A stretch of 64,000 bases of DNA from the NCBI GenBank assembly GCA_017479935.1, contig JAFVBO010000029.1, positions 1 through 64,000 on the forward strand, given 5' to 3'. The position numbers and the translations under genes were made by a program. Source of the DNA: Lachnospiraceae bacterium. GTDB taxonomy: Bacteria > Bacillota > Clostridia > Lachnospirales > Lachnospiraceae. Of the stretch, positions 52,175 through 60,053 are shown piece by piece; positions within the stretch are counted from its first letter, which is position 1, and each line of letters starts with the position of its first letter. The notes under the pieces were generated by a model, which did not search any database, had not been told where the DNA came from, and saw only the letters and a program-made list of their open reading frames with translations.

Positions 52175-52574
52175 AAAAAAACTCATCCTTCTTTTTATGA
52201 AGGACGAGTCAAACCCCGTGTTACCACCTTACTTTACAGCCGGCTTGCGCCAAATGAGCTGCCTCATCAGGTACAGGAAACAAAAGATCCGATACCCTGG
52301 CACGATAACGTGTGCCGACCCCGTCGCAGCCTACTTGAAGGAAAATCATTTGAACCGGCTCAGACATTCAAACCCATTTCACCTTTTGCCGTTGTTATCC
52401 CTGTTCAGTGCGAAGCTCGGAAGATGTATTCGCAAAGCAGCCCCCTGTGCGCCTTTCATCAGCCGGCGCCTTTCTGTACATTCCTCTGCCTTCTACTTGT
52501 TCTTCCTAAAAACGCGTTCGTCATATGAATTTGTTACCTTCGCAGCTTTTGAGATTGCAACTGCGAAACGCTTG
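52175..52574 (-). promoter_or_regulatory. Tyrosine T-box riboswitch upstream of tyrS
   Basis: On the minus strand the leader has a stem I with base pairs GGAAGA/TCTTCC, an AGTAG element on its 5' side and the specifier TAC (52426-52428) for tyrosine on its 3' side. The T-box sequence AAGGTGGTAACACGGGG (about 52214-52230) contains the TGGT that pairs with the uncharged tRNA acceptor end. A terminator hairpin GACTCGTCCTTC...GAAGGATGAGTTTTTTT (52175-52210) follows. Uncharged tRNA-Tyr should prevent termination and raise tyrS expression. Confidence 0.93.
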
Positions 52575-52580
52575 AAATGT

Positions 52581-52609
52581 ATGGTAACTCAAACTTTTTC
52601 AGTTGTCAA
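52581..52609 (-). promoter_or_regulatory. Promoter of the T-box-tyrS transcript
   Basis: A perfect TTGACA (52604-52609), 17-base spacer and a weak TACCAT (52581-52586) on the minus strand. Confidence 0.65.
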
Positions 52610-52664
52610 GCCCGTAAATGATCCTTTGCTAAAACTGTTGGCAACCGCCGCCACTCCACCGACC

Positions 52665-53408
52665 TCACTCGTAATCAACTTCCATCAGGCACAGCCCCTT
52701 CGCCGGAGCCGTAAAGCCAGCCAGTAACCGACTCTTAGCTTCCAGCAGCTCCTCCATACTCTCTGGCGTGCGAAGGCCAAAGCCCACTTCTAAAAGAGTC
52801 CCGGTGAGGATGCGCACCATGTACTGCAAGAATCCGGTCCCGTGATAGGTCAGATTGAGATATCCGCCCTTCTGCTCGATCCGGATAGAATCCACCCGCC
52901 GCACGGTAGATTTCTTCATCTTCGGATTGCCGCAGAAGCTGGCAAAATCATGTGTTCCGATCAGGTACTCGGCCGCCTTCCGCATGCGCTCCACATCGGG
53001 CTTCTGCTCAGGGATGTAGACAAAGCGCCTGGTAAAGACCGGCTTCTTATCTCCCACATAGCAGGTGTAGCAATAAGTCTTGCCCAGCGCGTTGTACCGG
53101 CTGTGAAAGCGGTCGGAGCAGGCCCGAAGATCCATCACGCAAATATCTTCCGGCAGATAGTGGTTCAGATACTCCAAAATCTCCGCTTCTGTTTTATCAG
53201 TCTCCAGGTGTACGTTTGCCACCATTCCCTTGGCATGCACGCCTGCGTCCGTTCTTCCGGCCCCGATCACCTCCACGTCCTTCCCCGTCATCTGGGACAG
53301 GACGCTCTCCAGCTTCCCCTGGATGGTCAGATCCGTATTCGGCTGGTGCTCCCAGCCATAGTAGCGCGAGCCGTCGTAGGCCAGCACCATTTTATAATTC
53401 TGTTTCAT
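52665..53408 (-). CDS. truA: tRNA pseudouridine synthase A
   Basis: A 247-residue enzyme that makes pseudouridine at tRNA positions 38-40. The catalytic Asp54 is in GAGRTDAGVHAKG; DRFHSRYNALGKTYCY and GTGFLQYMVRILTGTLLEVG are conserved. It lies upstream of the tyrS T-box promoter on the same strand. GAAACAG-type sites before the ATG are weak. Confidence 0.96.
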   Translation of the reverse strand: MKQNYKMVLAYDGSRYYGWEHQPNTDLTIQGKLESVLSQMTGKDVEVIGAGRTDAGVHAKGMVANVHLETDKTEAEILEYLNHYLPEDICVMDLRACSDRFHSRYNALGKTYCYTCYVGDKKPVFTRRFVYIPEQKPDVERMRKAAEYLIGTHDFASFCGNPKMKKSTVRRVDSIRIEQKGGYLNLTYHGTGFLQYMVRILTGTLLEVGFGLRTPESMEELLEAKSRLLAGFTAPAKGLCLMEVDYE

Positions 53409-53444
53409 TGTATGTACTCAACACAGCCGCTTGCACTCCACATT

Positions 53445-53570
53445 ACCGTTGCACTAAGCTCAGCGTTCGTCTTACGACTCCGCTTCACTAAGTGCACGGT
53501 AGGGCACGCACATAAGCGTCAGCCTTCGCTTTTAGCTCGGCTGGCGCTAAGTGCTCCGCTCCAGCGGCGC
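53445..53570. repeat. Structured element family B, copy 2
   Basis: This shares with 8145-8269 a conserved TTCGTCTTACGACTCCG loop, GGGCACGCAC followed by TAAGCGTCAG, and GGCGCTAAGTGCTCCGCTCC. The closing stems differ in sequence but still pair: ACCGTTGCACT/AGTGCACGGT here against CACCGGGCACT/AGTGCCCGGTG there, and GTCAGCC/GGCTGGC against GTCAGTCA/TGACTGGC. Confidence 0.8.
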
Positions 53571-53587
53571 AAAACAAAAGTTGGCAT

Positions 53588-53634
53588 GCCAAGCCACAGG
53601 CAATTTGGAATGCGTGAAGCGCATTGCCTGTGGC
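53588..53634. terminator. Hairpin downstream of thrH
   Basis: GCCACAGGCAAT...ATTGCCTGTGGC forms a strong stem with an inner GAATGCG/CGCATT pair. It lies 34 bases past the thrH stop on the minus strand. It lacks a clear T-run, so termination is probable rather than certain. Confidence 0.55.
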
Positions 53635-53667
53635 ATTATTACTGCTCAGTTACTGAGTCGTTATGAT

Positions 53668-54270
53668 TCATTTCATCGCTCCGCGGATCGCCGCCAGAAG
53701 GTCAGGGAACTCGTCAAAAGCCTGAAGATCGGGGTTGTCCGCAATAATCTTCTCCGTGCTCTTAAAGAGGAAACCTGCTTTGCTGGCACGGATCATCGCC
53801 AGATCGTTATAGCTGTCTCCGCAGGCGATCGTGTCAAAGCCGATGGACTGCAGGGCCTTTACAGTGGAAAGTTTAGAATTCTCAATGCGCATCTTAAAGC
53901 CGGTGATTTCTCCGTTCGGAGCCACCTCAAGCGTGTTACAGAACAGGGACGGATACCCCAGCTTCTTCATAAGCGGCATGGCAAACTGCGTAAAGGTATC
54001 GCTTAAGATCAGAACCTGTCCCTCTGCGCGCAGTGCATCCAGAAATTCCTTCGCGCCGGGCAGCGGATCGATCTTCGCGATGGTGTCCTGGATCTCTTTC
54101 AGCCCCAGCCCGTGCTCCTTTAAAATGCCGATTCTCCAGCGCATCAGCTTGTCATAATCCGGTTCATCCCGGGTGGTTCTCCGAAGCTCCGGGATACCGG
54201 ATGCCTCCGAAAATGCGATCCAGATTTCGGGTACCAGCACGCCTTCCATATCCAAGCAGGTAATATACAT
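53668..54270 (-). CDS. thrH: ThrH-like phosphoserine phosphatase / homoserine phosphotransferase
   Basis: A 200-residue HAD-superfamily enzyme. The sequence from MYITCLDMEGVLVPEIW (nucleophile Asp7) through TTRDEPDYDKLMRWRIGIL closely follows ThrH of Pseudomonas, which dephosphorylates phosphoserine and can move the phosphate to homoserine. ILSDTFTQF is motif II and CGDSYNDLAMI the metal-binding motif. It lies just downstream of a threonine-aldolase-like gene on the same strand, which suggests serine/glycine/threonine metabolism. Confidence 0.9.
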   Translation of the reverse strand: MYITCLDMEGVLVPEIWIAFSEASGIPELRRTTRDEPDYDKLMRWRIGILKEHGLGLKEIQDTIAKIDPLPGAKEFLDALRAEGQVLILSDTFTQFAMPLMKKLGYPSLFCNTLEVAPNGEITGFKMRIENSKLSTVKALQSIGFDTIACGDSYNDLAMIRASKAGFLFKSTEKIIADNPDLQAFDEFPDLLAAIRGAMK

Positions 54271-54378
54271 TAGCTTTCCTCCTTATTAAACAAAGCCAGT
54301 GGGACAAACAGAAAAAGCTCTTCCTGTTCCTTCCTCTACACGAGCGTTTCGCCGCTCGCCTGTGCTATTTCCTGTTGA

Positions 54379-55404
54379 TCACAACAATTCAATCAATTTC
54401 TGTAAGTTTTCCTCGGTCGTCGCCCAGCTCGTGCAGAAGCGGATCACCGTGTGCGTATCGTCATATTTCTCCCAGAAGGAGTACCCCACCTTCTTTCCCA
54501 GCTCTTCCAGCTTCTCGTTTTCCATGATGAGGAACTGCTGATTGGTGGGTGTCTCCAGATAAAAGCGATAGCCCTTTTCCTTCAGGGCCGCCTTCATCCT
54601 CTCGGCCAACTCGATGGCCTTCCCCGCGATTTTGAAGTAAAGCCCGTCGGTAAACAAAGTTTCAAACTGAATGCCAATCAGCCTGCCTTTGGCCAGCAGC
54701 GCCCCGTGCTGTTTGACGCGGGTGACAAAATGCGCGGGCTGATTGTTCTTCGTAAAGACAACGGCTTCGCCGATCAGCGCGCCGACCTTGGTACCGCCAA
54801 TGTAAAACACATCCGTCAGCTCGGCGATGAGCGGCAGGGTCACATCCGTCCCCTTCGACATCAGTCCGTACCCTAACCGGGCGCCGTCCAAAAAAAGTGG
54901 AATACTGTACGAATGGCAGACCTCGGAAATGGCTTCCAGCTCCGCCTTCGTGTACAGCGTTCCGAGCTCCGTGGGATGCGTGATGTAGACCATTCCCGGG
55001 AAGACCATATGCTCGTGATTTCCGTCCGCGTAAAAGGTTGCCAGGAAATCTTTCAGTTCATCCGCCCGCATCTTTCCCTCGTGCTGCGGCAGAGCCATCA
55101 CCTTGTGCCCCGTAAACTCGATGGCGCCCGCCTCGTGGACATTGACATGTCCGCTCTCGGCTGCAACCACGCCCTCGTACGGCTGCAGCATCGTATCAAT
55201 CACCAGCTGATTGGTTTGCGTTCCCCCGGCCACAAACGTCACCTGCGCCGTCTTGCATCCGCAGGCTTCCCGGATTTTCTCCTTCGCGGACCGGGTAAAC
55301 GGGTCCTCCCCATAGCCGGACACCTGAACCAGATTGGTTTCCGCCAGCCTTTTTAAAATTGCCTCATGGCAGCCTTCTGTATAATCGCTCTCAAATGTAA
55401 ACAT
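54379..55404 (-). CDS. Threonine-aldolase-family PLP enzyme
   Basis: A 341-residue fold-type I PLP enzyme of the beta-eliminating lyase family, which includes low-specificity L-threonine aldolase. FVAGGTQTNQLV (58-69), HPTELGTLYT, LFLDGARLGYG (170-180) and the PLP lysine Lys206 in YIGGTKVGALIGEA are present. The start at 55404 (MFTFESDYTEG) is preceded by GGAAAGG. Substrate could be threonine, allo-threonine or another beta-hydroxy amino acid. About 108 bases separate it from thrH. Confidence 0.88.
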   Translation of the reverse strand: MFTFESDYTEGCHEAILKRLAETNLVQVSGYGEDPFTRSAKEKIREACGCKTAQVTFVAGGTQTNQLVIDTMLQPYEGVVAAESGHVNVHEAGAIEFTGHKVMALPQHEGKMRADELKDFLATFYADGNHEHMVFPGMVYITHPTELGTLYTKAELEAISEVCHSYSIPLFLDGARLGYGLMSKGTDVTLPLIAELTDVFYIGGTKVGALIGEAVVFTKNNQPAHFVTRVKQHGALLAKGRLIGIQFETLFTDGLYFKIAGKAIELAERMKAALKEKGYRFYLETPTNQQFLIMENEKLEELGKKVGYSFWEKYDDTHTVIRFCTSWATTEENLQKLIELL

Positions 55405-55521
55405 TTCTTGCCTTTCCAACGGTTTCCCTGTCATTTTCGCAGGTATTCCTGCATTAAACTTTATCATACTAAAAAAGCAGGCAAAGTACAAGCCTTTTTG
55501 CACCATGCCTGCCGAAAGTCC

Positions 55522-56421
55522 CTACGCTTCCCGGATCATCCGGTTGATCGTATTTAATACCTTCTTCTTATCTGCGCTCCACAACGGAGCGATCAAAAGC
55601 TTTTTCGGGCCGTCTCCCGTGATCCGGTGCACGACGGTGCTCTTCGGCAACAGCCGAAGGCAGTCCACCACCAGCGCCCCATATTCTTCCAGCGTCAGAA
55701 GCGGAAACGGCTCCCGTTCATACTCCCGCCCCATTTCGGTCCCTTTCAGGATATGCAAAAGCTGGAGTTTGATGCCATCTAAGGGCGGCTCGAGATTGGC
55801 AAGATACCGGACCGTCTCCAGGATATCCTCCCGGCTCTCGCCCGGAAGCCCCAAAATGACATGGACAATCACGGTCAGCCCCTCTTCCTTCAGCCGCCGG
55901 TAGGCATCTTCAAACACTGCCAGCTCATACCCGCGGTGAAATCGCCGTGCGGTTTTTTCGTGGATGGTCTGCAGCCCCAGCTCCACCCACACAGGTTTTT
56001 CGCGGTTTAAGTCCGCCAACATGCGGACTTTCTCTTCCTCCAGGCAGTCAGGCCTTGTCCCCACGGAAAGCGCGCAGATTTCCGGCCGGCGGATCGTCTC
56101 CGTATAAAGTGCGCGAAGCCGCCGGGTATCCCCATACGTATTGGTAAAGGACTGGAAATAGGCGATATACTTCCGCGTCTCCTCCGGCTGATCCTTCGGA
56201 AATTTGGCGGCAACACGCTTTTTCGCCTCCTCGATCTGGCTGGCGATAGGCATAAAAGAGGCTGCAAAGTCTCCCGAGCCTCCTTCGGAACAGAACGTGC
56301 AGCCCGTAAAGCCTTTCGTTCCATCCCTGTTCGGGCAGGTACACCCGCTCGATAAGGATAGCTTGTAAACCTTGCAGCCAAACCTGCTTTTCAGTTCATC
56401 AGACAGGGTGCGAATTTCCAT
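55522..56421 (-). CDS. YhcC-type radical SAM protein (TIGR01212 family)
   Basis: A 299-residue radical SAM protein. SGCTCPNRDGTKGFTGCTFC supplies the cluster cysteines in the longer spacing typical of the YhcC family, and YIAYFQSFTNTYGD, SVGTRPDCL and HVILGLPGESREDI match it. The reaction is unknown. It starts inside the stop of the small DAK-domain gene (TAATG overlap), so the two are coupled. Confidence 0.9.
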   Translation of the reverse strand: MEIRTLSDELKSRFGCKVYKLSLSSGCTCPNRDGTKGFTGCTFCSEGGSGDFAASFMPIASQIEEAKKRVAAKFPKDQPEETRKYIAYFQSFTNTYGDTRRLRALYTETIRRPEICALSVGTRPDCLEEEKVRMLADLNREKPVWVELGLQTIHEKTARRFHRGYELAVFEDAYRRLKEEGLTVIVHVILGLPGESREDILETVRYLANLEPPLDGIKLQLLHILKGTEMGREYEREPFPLLTLEEYGALVVDCLRLLPKSTVVHRITGDGPKKLLIAPLWSADKKKVLNTINRMIREA

Positions 56422-56711
56422 TATCCCTGCAGTCCATCCGACTGTCTGATCATGTCTTCCACCACGATGTCATAGATTTCCCCGACGGAATTGCAGTACT
56501 CCAGTACTCTCCACGGCTCGTTCGTATGATAGTGGATCTTGATCAGATCCTCATCGCCCGCCGCGATCAGGCTGTTTCCCTCAATGTTTTCTGTAATGTA
56601 GTCCGAGATTTCATCCTCGTCCAGGTCTCTGTCTCTGCGGTCAATGAGCAGCTGCGTATCATAGCGATACGCGAACTGGTCGTCTTCCGCATCAACCGAA
56701 ACAACGCCCAT
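56421..56711 (-). CDS. Small protein similar to the C-terminal domain of DAK2/YloV
   Basis: A 96-residue protein. The pattern of YDTQLLID, an acidic helix, SLIAAGDEDLIKIHYHTNEPWRVLEYC and GEIYDIVVEDM resembles the last domain of DAK2/YloV fatty-acid-kinase-like proteins (IKVHVHT-x-PG-x-VLEYA). The kinase domains are missing and the gene has its own GGAGG site and ATG, so it is a stand-alone domain rather than a broken gene. Coupled to the YhcC-type radical SAM gene downstream. Function unknown. Confidence 0.72.
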   Translation of the reverse strand: MGVVSVDAEDDQFAYRYDTQLLIDRRDRDLDEDEISDYITENIEGNSLIAAGDEDLIKIHYHTNEPWRVLEYCNSVGEIYDIVVEDMIRQSDGLQG

Positions 56712-56732
56712 GCTTTCTTACCTCCATCTCAT

Positions 56733-58556
56733 TTATTTAGTGGCTGTTCCACTGATATGGCCGTCCGCGTCCACCACGATCTCACTCTCGCAGAAGTCGC
56801 AACGACTTGTTGAATTCTTTTTTAACACCACATCGGCTCCGCAGTACGGGCATTCCACCGTCACAAAGTCTGCGTCAGCCTCTGCTTCCGCTGCCGTATC
56901 TTCTTCCGAAACGGCATCCTCTATGATTGCGGCTGCGGCTGCAAGTCCTGCTGCCACAGCTGTCGCGCCGGCATCCTCACTAGCGGCCTGTTCTTTAACG
57001 TCAGCCTCCGCCGCCGGCTCTTCCGCCTTGGCTTCCTCAGGCGCAAACGCTTCTTCGGCCTTCAAAGCCTCCTCGCGGATCGCCCGATCCCCGGCTTCCT
57101 CGGCATCCTGCGCCTTCGCTAGCGCCTCTTCCAGGGCCTTTTCCGCCGCCTTGGCTTCTTCCATTTGCTTTAACGCGCTCTCCAAAGCCGCCTTCGTCTC
57201 GTCAACCTCATCCGGCTGCATCGTCATTTCGGGTTCTTCAGGCGCAGAAGTCTTTTCTTCCTTCGGCTCCAGATCCTCATCCCGGATCACACGGAAAACT
57301 TGTGTCTTCATCGGGCTTTCCGCAAAGGACTCCGTCCCCTTCGTGTCTTTCCAGCCTTCCTCCGCCAGCGAGATGGAAACCTTTCCGGTTCCCGTCTGCT
57401 TCTTGGGAGTCACTTTAATCGTCCGAGGGGCGGGCGTTTCTTCCAGATCAATCTCATCCCAGATTTCCGCGGTCAGTGCGTCCGCTCTCTTCTTGGTTAC
57501 GCGGGCTCTTCTTTCGGGATCCTCCTCCCGGTACGCACGGCGCCCTCTTTCCTTCTCGCGATCCACGCCTCTGTTTCGTCCGCTCTTTCTCTCGCGGGAA
57601 GACCGGGGGCTCTCCCAGTCATCCTCATCCTCTTCCTCTTTCACGAAGAAGCTGCCGAATCTGTTCAGGAAATTCCGGATGGGGCTGTTCTCCTCCTCAT
57701 CCTCGTCCATCTCGTCCTCATCTTTCAGATAAGCCGGACGTCTTCCCTCCGCAAACCCGTTTCCTCTGGGCTTAATCACTTCGGTCTGTTCCTTCCACTT
57801 CAGGAAGCATCTTGCCACGGTCCCTAAAATCAGGGCCGTCATCAGAATATAAATCAGGAACAGCTGCTTCTCCGACATCGACTTCGTCATGATGCGGTTC
57901 GCGGCATTTTCAAACGCCTTCGCAAAGAACGCGGTCTCGGAAAGGGAGGCGTCCTTGTAATACAGATCCACATAATTGCGCAGAATCTCCCGCGCTTCCG
58001 GATCCATGATATTGCCCGCGGACCGGCCTACCAGGCAGGCGGTCTTGTAGGAGCCGGACGAATTGGGATATTCGCAGAGAACAAACAGCAGATGCCCCGC
58101 ATCGGTGAAGAGCTCTTCGTAGCGCGTGGTCATGGCTTCTTCCATCTTCTCCTCGGTATCCAGCTCCGCTCCCTGCTCGCCGACGATCCACAGATACGGC
58201 TGCACGCCGGTTCTTTCATAGAAGTACTCCATCGCGTCGGTCAGCTTCTTCTGATCGGCTTCCGGCGCCTTCGCGATCCAGTTGCCCCAGTCGTCCTGAT
58301 ACCAGGTTTCCACCCGTTCGCAGCGGGCCTCTTCCTGTCTCTGTCTTTGCACCGTGCTTCTCGTGATGCCCGCCGGGTTGGCCAGCACATTGGCCAGAAT
58401 GGTGACAACCGCCGAGAATATAATCAGAACAGGGAAGATCACGTCCGTCAGGAAATTGGGGCCTGCTCCTTTTTCTGCTGCCTGATCCTCTCCCTTTCGG
58501 GATGTCATTTCCTTCTCTGCTGCATTTTTCTCTGTATAACGAATTTCATCTGACAT
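56733..58556 (-). CDS. Two-pass membrane protein with TPM-like domain and C-terminal zinc ribbon
   Basis: A 607-residue protein. The first transmembrane segment (about 37-58) is followed by an extracellular TPM-like alpha/beta domain (about 84-225) and a second segment (231-250). A long cytoplasmic tail then holds charged Arg/Glu-rich stretches, an Ala/Glu-rich helix (about 440-550) and a zinc ribbon with Cys569, Cys572, Cys586 and Cys589. The combination may link an extracellular sensor-like domain to a cytoplasmic nucleic-acid or protein contact. I know no characterised homologue. It lies upstream of the DAK-domain gene by 21 bases. Confidence 0.78.
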   Translation of the reverse strand: MSDEIRYTEKNAAEKEMTSRKGEDQAAEKGAGPNFLTDVIFPVLIIFSAVVTILANVLANPAGITRSTVQRQRQEEARCERVETWYQDDWGNWIAKAPEADQKKLTDAMEYFYERTGVQPYLWIVGEQGAELDTEEKMEEAMTTRYEELFTDAGHLLFVLCEYPNSSGSYKTACLVGRSAGNIMDPEAREILRNYVDLYYKDASLSETAFFAKAFENAANRIMTKSMSEKQLFLIYILMTALILGTVARCFLKWKEQTEVIKPRGNGFAEGRRPAYLKDEDEMDEDEEENSPIRNFLNRFGSFFVKEEEDEDDWESPRSSRERKSGRNRGVDREKERGRRAYREEDPERRARVTKKRADALTAEIWDEIDLEETPAPRTIKVTPKKQTGTGKVSISLAEEGWKDTKGTESFAESPMKTQVFRVIRDEDLEPKEEKTSAPEEPEMTMQPDEVDETKAALESALKQMEEAKAAEKALEEALAKAQDAEEAGDRAIREEALKAEEAFAPEEAKAEEPAAEADVKEQAASEDAGATAVAAGLAAAAAIIEDAVSEEDTAAEAEADADFVTVECPYCGADVVLKKNSTSRCDFCESEIVVDADGHISGTATK

Positions 58557-58640
58557 GGTTTTATCTCCCCTTGATACTTGCTGCCCGAAAGCTGATCTTA
58601 TGGTTTGTGGACGTGCGCATAAGTGTCCACTATCTTTAAT

Positions 58641-58669
58641 ACCTTACCGCAGAATCGCGAATCCGTCAA
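58641..58669 (-). promoter_or_regulatory. Promoter of the TPM/zinc-ribbon gene
   Basis: TTGACG (58664-58669), a 17-base spacer and TAAGGT (58641-58646) on the minus strand. Confidence 0.55.
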
Positions 58670-58790
58670 GAGTAGCGCGAAATTCTCTCCTCTTCATCTG
58701 CACAAAACAGGTTTCCCAATGCACAAACGAGGGAACTTACTTCAAAAAGGAAGTTTCCAGTTGACGAAATGCCGAAAAATGCGCTACTCT
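58669..58790. promoter_or_regulatory. Inverted repeat spanning divergent promoters
   Basis: AGAGTAGCGC (58669-58678) abuts the -35 box of the minus-strand promoter, and its exact inverse GCGCTACTCT (58781-58790) overlaps the -10 box of the plus-strand SDR promoter. The 122-base spacing would suit a looping repressor or could be chance. No gene lies within. Confidence 0.4.
58761..58790 (+). promoter_or_regulatory. Promoter of the SDR dehydrogenase gene
   Basis: TTGACG (58761-58766), an 18-base spacer and TACTCT (58785-58790), about 70 bases before the start codon. Confidence 0.5.
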
Positions 58791-58858
58791 ACAGACAGGA
58801 ATGATGCAAATCCGCCGTGATTTTCACGGAGGATCAACGAAACAAGGAGGATTCCATC

Positions 58859-59659
58859 ATGGAAATGAACAAACTGTTTTCTCTGGAAGGAAAAGTAGCT
58901 CTGGTAACCGGTGCTGCCTATGGCATTGGCTTTGCCATCGCCGAAGCGCTTGCAGGAGCCGGCGCGAAGATCGCCTTCAACTGCCGCTCCCAGGCAAACC
59001 TGGACAAGGCTCTGGCCGACTATGCTGCCAAGGGGATCGATGCCCACGGCTATATCTCCGACGTAACGGATGAAGCGCAGGTAGCAGCTCTCGTGGAAAA
59101 TATCGAAAAGGAACTGGGCGGTGTCGACATCCTGGTTAACAACGCCGGCATCATCAAGCGTATCCCGATGACGGAGATGAGCACCGAAGATTTCCGTCAG
59201 GTCATCGACATCGACCTGGTCGGTCCGTTCATCTGCTCCAAGGCCGTCATCCCCGGCATGATCAAGAAGGGCCACGGAAAGATCATCAACATCTGCTCCA
59301 TGATGAGCGAGCTTGGCCGCGAAACCGTTTCCGCGTACGCGGCAGCCAAGGGCGGCTTAAAGATGCTGACCCGCAACATCTGCTCTGAGTACGGCGAAGC
59401 CAACATTCAGTGCAACGGCATCGGGCCCGGCTACATCGCCACACCTCAGACCGCGCCGCTTCGCGAGCGCCAGGCGGACGGCAGCCGTCATCCGTTTGAC
59501 CAGTTCATCGTCTCCAAGACCCCTGCCGCCCGCTGGGGAGAGCCGGAAGACCTGATGGGCCCCGCCGTGTTCCTGGCATCCGACGCGTCCAACTTCGTCA
59601 ACGGCCACATTCTGTACGTGGACGGTGGTATTCTGGCGTATATTGGCAAGCAGCCGTAA
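58859..59659 (+). CDS. SDR-family dehydrogenase, probable gluconate 5-dehydrogenase or KduD type
   Basis: A 266-residue short-chain dehydrogenase. TGAAYGIG (17-24) binds NAD(P), NNAG is at 94-97, and the catalytic Ser147, Tyr160 and Lys164 are in place. Overall sequence (GKVALVTGAAYGIG, RNICSEYGEANIQCNGIGPGYIATPQT) resembles gluconate 5-dehydrogenase and 2-deoxy-D-gluconate 3-dehydrogenase. The start at 58859 follows AAGGAGGATTCCATC. It is monocistronic. It may feed the same acid-sugar route as the KdgK-like kinase at 49.7 kb. Confidence 0.87.
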   Translation: MEMNKLFSLEGKVALVTGAAYGIGFAIAEALAGAGAKIAFNCRSQANLDKALADYAAKGIDAHGYISDVTDEAQVAALVENIEKELGGVDILVNNAGIIKRIPMTEMSTEDFRQVIDIDLVGPFICSKAVIPGMIKKGHGKIINICSMMSELGRETVSAYAAAKGGLKMLTRNICSEYGEANIQCNGIGPGYIATPQTAPLRERQADGSRHPFDQFIVSKTPAARWGEPEDLMGPAVFLASDASNFVNGHILYVDGGILAYIGKQP

Positions 59660-59713
59660 GACATCAGAAGTGCTGTCGCACCAAAGCCATCCTTGGACAG
59701 ACAGCATAAAAGC

Positions 59714-59787
59714 ATAAAAAGGCAGAGCTCATATCTGTCTGCAGCCTTGTACCAAGACTGTCAGAACCGATATTGCTCTGCCTTTGT
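59714..59787 (+). terminator. Probable terminator of the SDR gene
   Basis: AAAAAGGCAGAGCTCATATC pairs imperfectly with GATATTGCTCTGCCTTTGTT across a loop of about 30 bases. Confidence 0.6.
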
Positions 59788-59840
59788 TATGTTGATGTCT
59801 TTAATAAAGTCTGATTGGTATAACTGTCAATTCTCTGCCA

Positions 59841-60035
59841 CTACTGAATATAAAATTGCGGGTTGGCGCTGAGTTGTATCCCATTTACGATCAAAAACAC
59901 CCATATGGCAATAAACAGGATAAATACAATAATCGCTAAGATACTCCAGAATTTAATCCAAAAATGGATTTTCTTCCAAACCATCAGCTGTTCATCCTGA
60001 ACTTCCAGCATCTCTCTCATAATTTTTTCCTGCAT
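59841..60035 (-). CDS. Small single-pass membrane protein
   Basis: A 64-residue protein with a hydrophilic helical start, one hydrophobic segment (about residues 27-52) and a short polar tail. AAAGGGAGGAGAACAAAACG precedes the ATG, a strong initiation site that supports a real gene. It lies 18 bases after the CobW-type gene on the same strand. I do not recognise a family. Confidence 0.65.
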   Translation of the reverse strand: MQEKIMREMLEVQDEQLMVWKKIHFWIKFWSILAIIVFILFIAIWVFLIVNGIQLSANPQFYIQ

Positions 60036-60053
60036 CGTTTTGTTCTCCTCCCT

